Assembly: GCA_028292305.1 (NCBI GenBank)
Contig: JAQGMQ010000584.1
Span: 1 to 6,633 of the forward strand
Length of the DNA stretch: 6,633 bases
Source of the DNA: Rhodoferax sp.
GTDB taxonomy: Bacteria; Pseudomonadota; Gammaproteobacteria; Burkholderiales; Burkholderiaceae_C
Direction: 5' to 3'
Below the pieces are notes generated by a model. It saw only the letters and a list, made by a program, of their open reading frames with translations, ran no database searches and was not told the origin of the DNA. How positions within the stretch are numbered: the stretch's first letter is position 1; each line of letters begins with the position of its first letter. Positions 6,493 through 6,633 of this stretch are shown in pieces. A program made the translations under genes and the position numbers.

Positions 6493-6633
6493 CGCGCACC
6501 CGCCGTCCAGCGTGCGAAACGCCGGTTGAAGAAGCGCAGGAAGAGCAGGTTCGAGGCCAGCACCATCACGATCAGCAGGCAGGCGATGGCGGCGGCGAAG
6601 GGCCAGTCGCTGAGCGACACGATCTGCTGCTCG
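6489..6633 (-). CDS. ABC transporter permease, PotB-like, C-terminal fragment
   Basis: A frame entering from the right edge gives 47 residues and stops at TGA 6491-6489. It reads SLSDWPFAAAIACLLIVMVLASNLLFLRFFNRRF, a final membrane helix preceded by the DWPFAAA turn common in PotB-type permeases and followed by a basic cytoplasmic tail. The stop overlaps the start of permease 2 as ATGA, so the two are translationally coupled. With permease 2 it would form the heterodimeric channel. The EAA loop and the start of the gene lie outside the window. Confidence 0.85.
   Translation of the reverse strand, partial: EQQIVSLSDWPFAAAIACLLIVMVLASNLLFLRFFNRRFARWTAGAR

Overview
The window is high-GC, densely packed bacterial DNA. 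The base composition, codon use and gene types suggest a betaproteobacterium, most likely Burkholderiales and possibly Comamonadaceae. That placement is inference; the window contains no taxonomic marker.

Layout. (1) Positions 1-171 (+) hold the C-terminal TOBE segment of an ABC-transporter ATPase whose body lies off the left edge. (2) A 69-bp intergenic stretch with two inverted repeats separates it from genes converging on the minus strand. (3) Positions 241-2337 (-) hold two glycosyltransferase genes, transcribed GT2-type first and then GT4-type, 27 bp apart. (4) Positions 2338-2478 are a 141-bp gap with a strong 12-bp-stem hairpin. (5) From 6633 down to 2479 (-) runs a tight operon in this order: permease 1 (partial), permease 2, Tat-exported substrate-binding protein, ATPase, and a two-domain UraD/transthyretin-like protein. 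Three of its junctions are ATGA overlaps or gaps of about 30 bp or less, and the fourth is also an ATGA overlap.

How the genes work together. The four transporter genes form one complete importer of the polyamine/opine/phosphonate (PotABCD-like) type, except that permease 1 is cut by the window edge. The last gene joins an intact-looking OHCU decarboxylase (UraD, uric-acid-to-allantoin pathway) to a domain of the 5-hydroxyisourate hydrolase/transthyretin family (UraH). Translational coupling of ATPase and UraD suggests that the importer brings in a purine or ureide-related compound. That is inference from context only. The glycosyltransferase pair probably serves a surface polysaccharide and is unrelated to the transport operon.

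The most notable observation is that the UraH-like domain has lost the hallmark catalytic positions of the hydrolase (His to Gln, Arg to Gly, and no C-terminal YRGS) while keeping the fold motifs. It resembles, in miniature, the change that separates transthyretin from its enzyme ancestor. I saw no RNA genes, CRISPR arrays, insertion sequences or phage genes.
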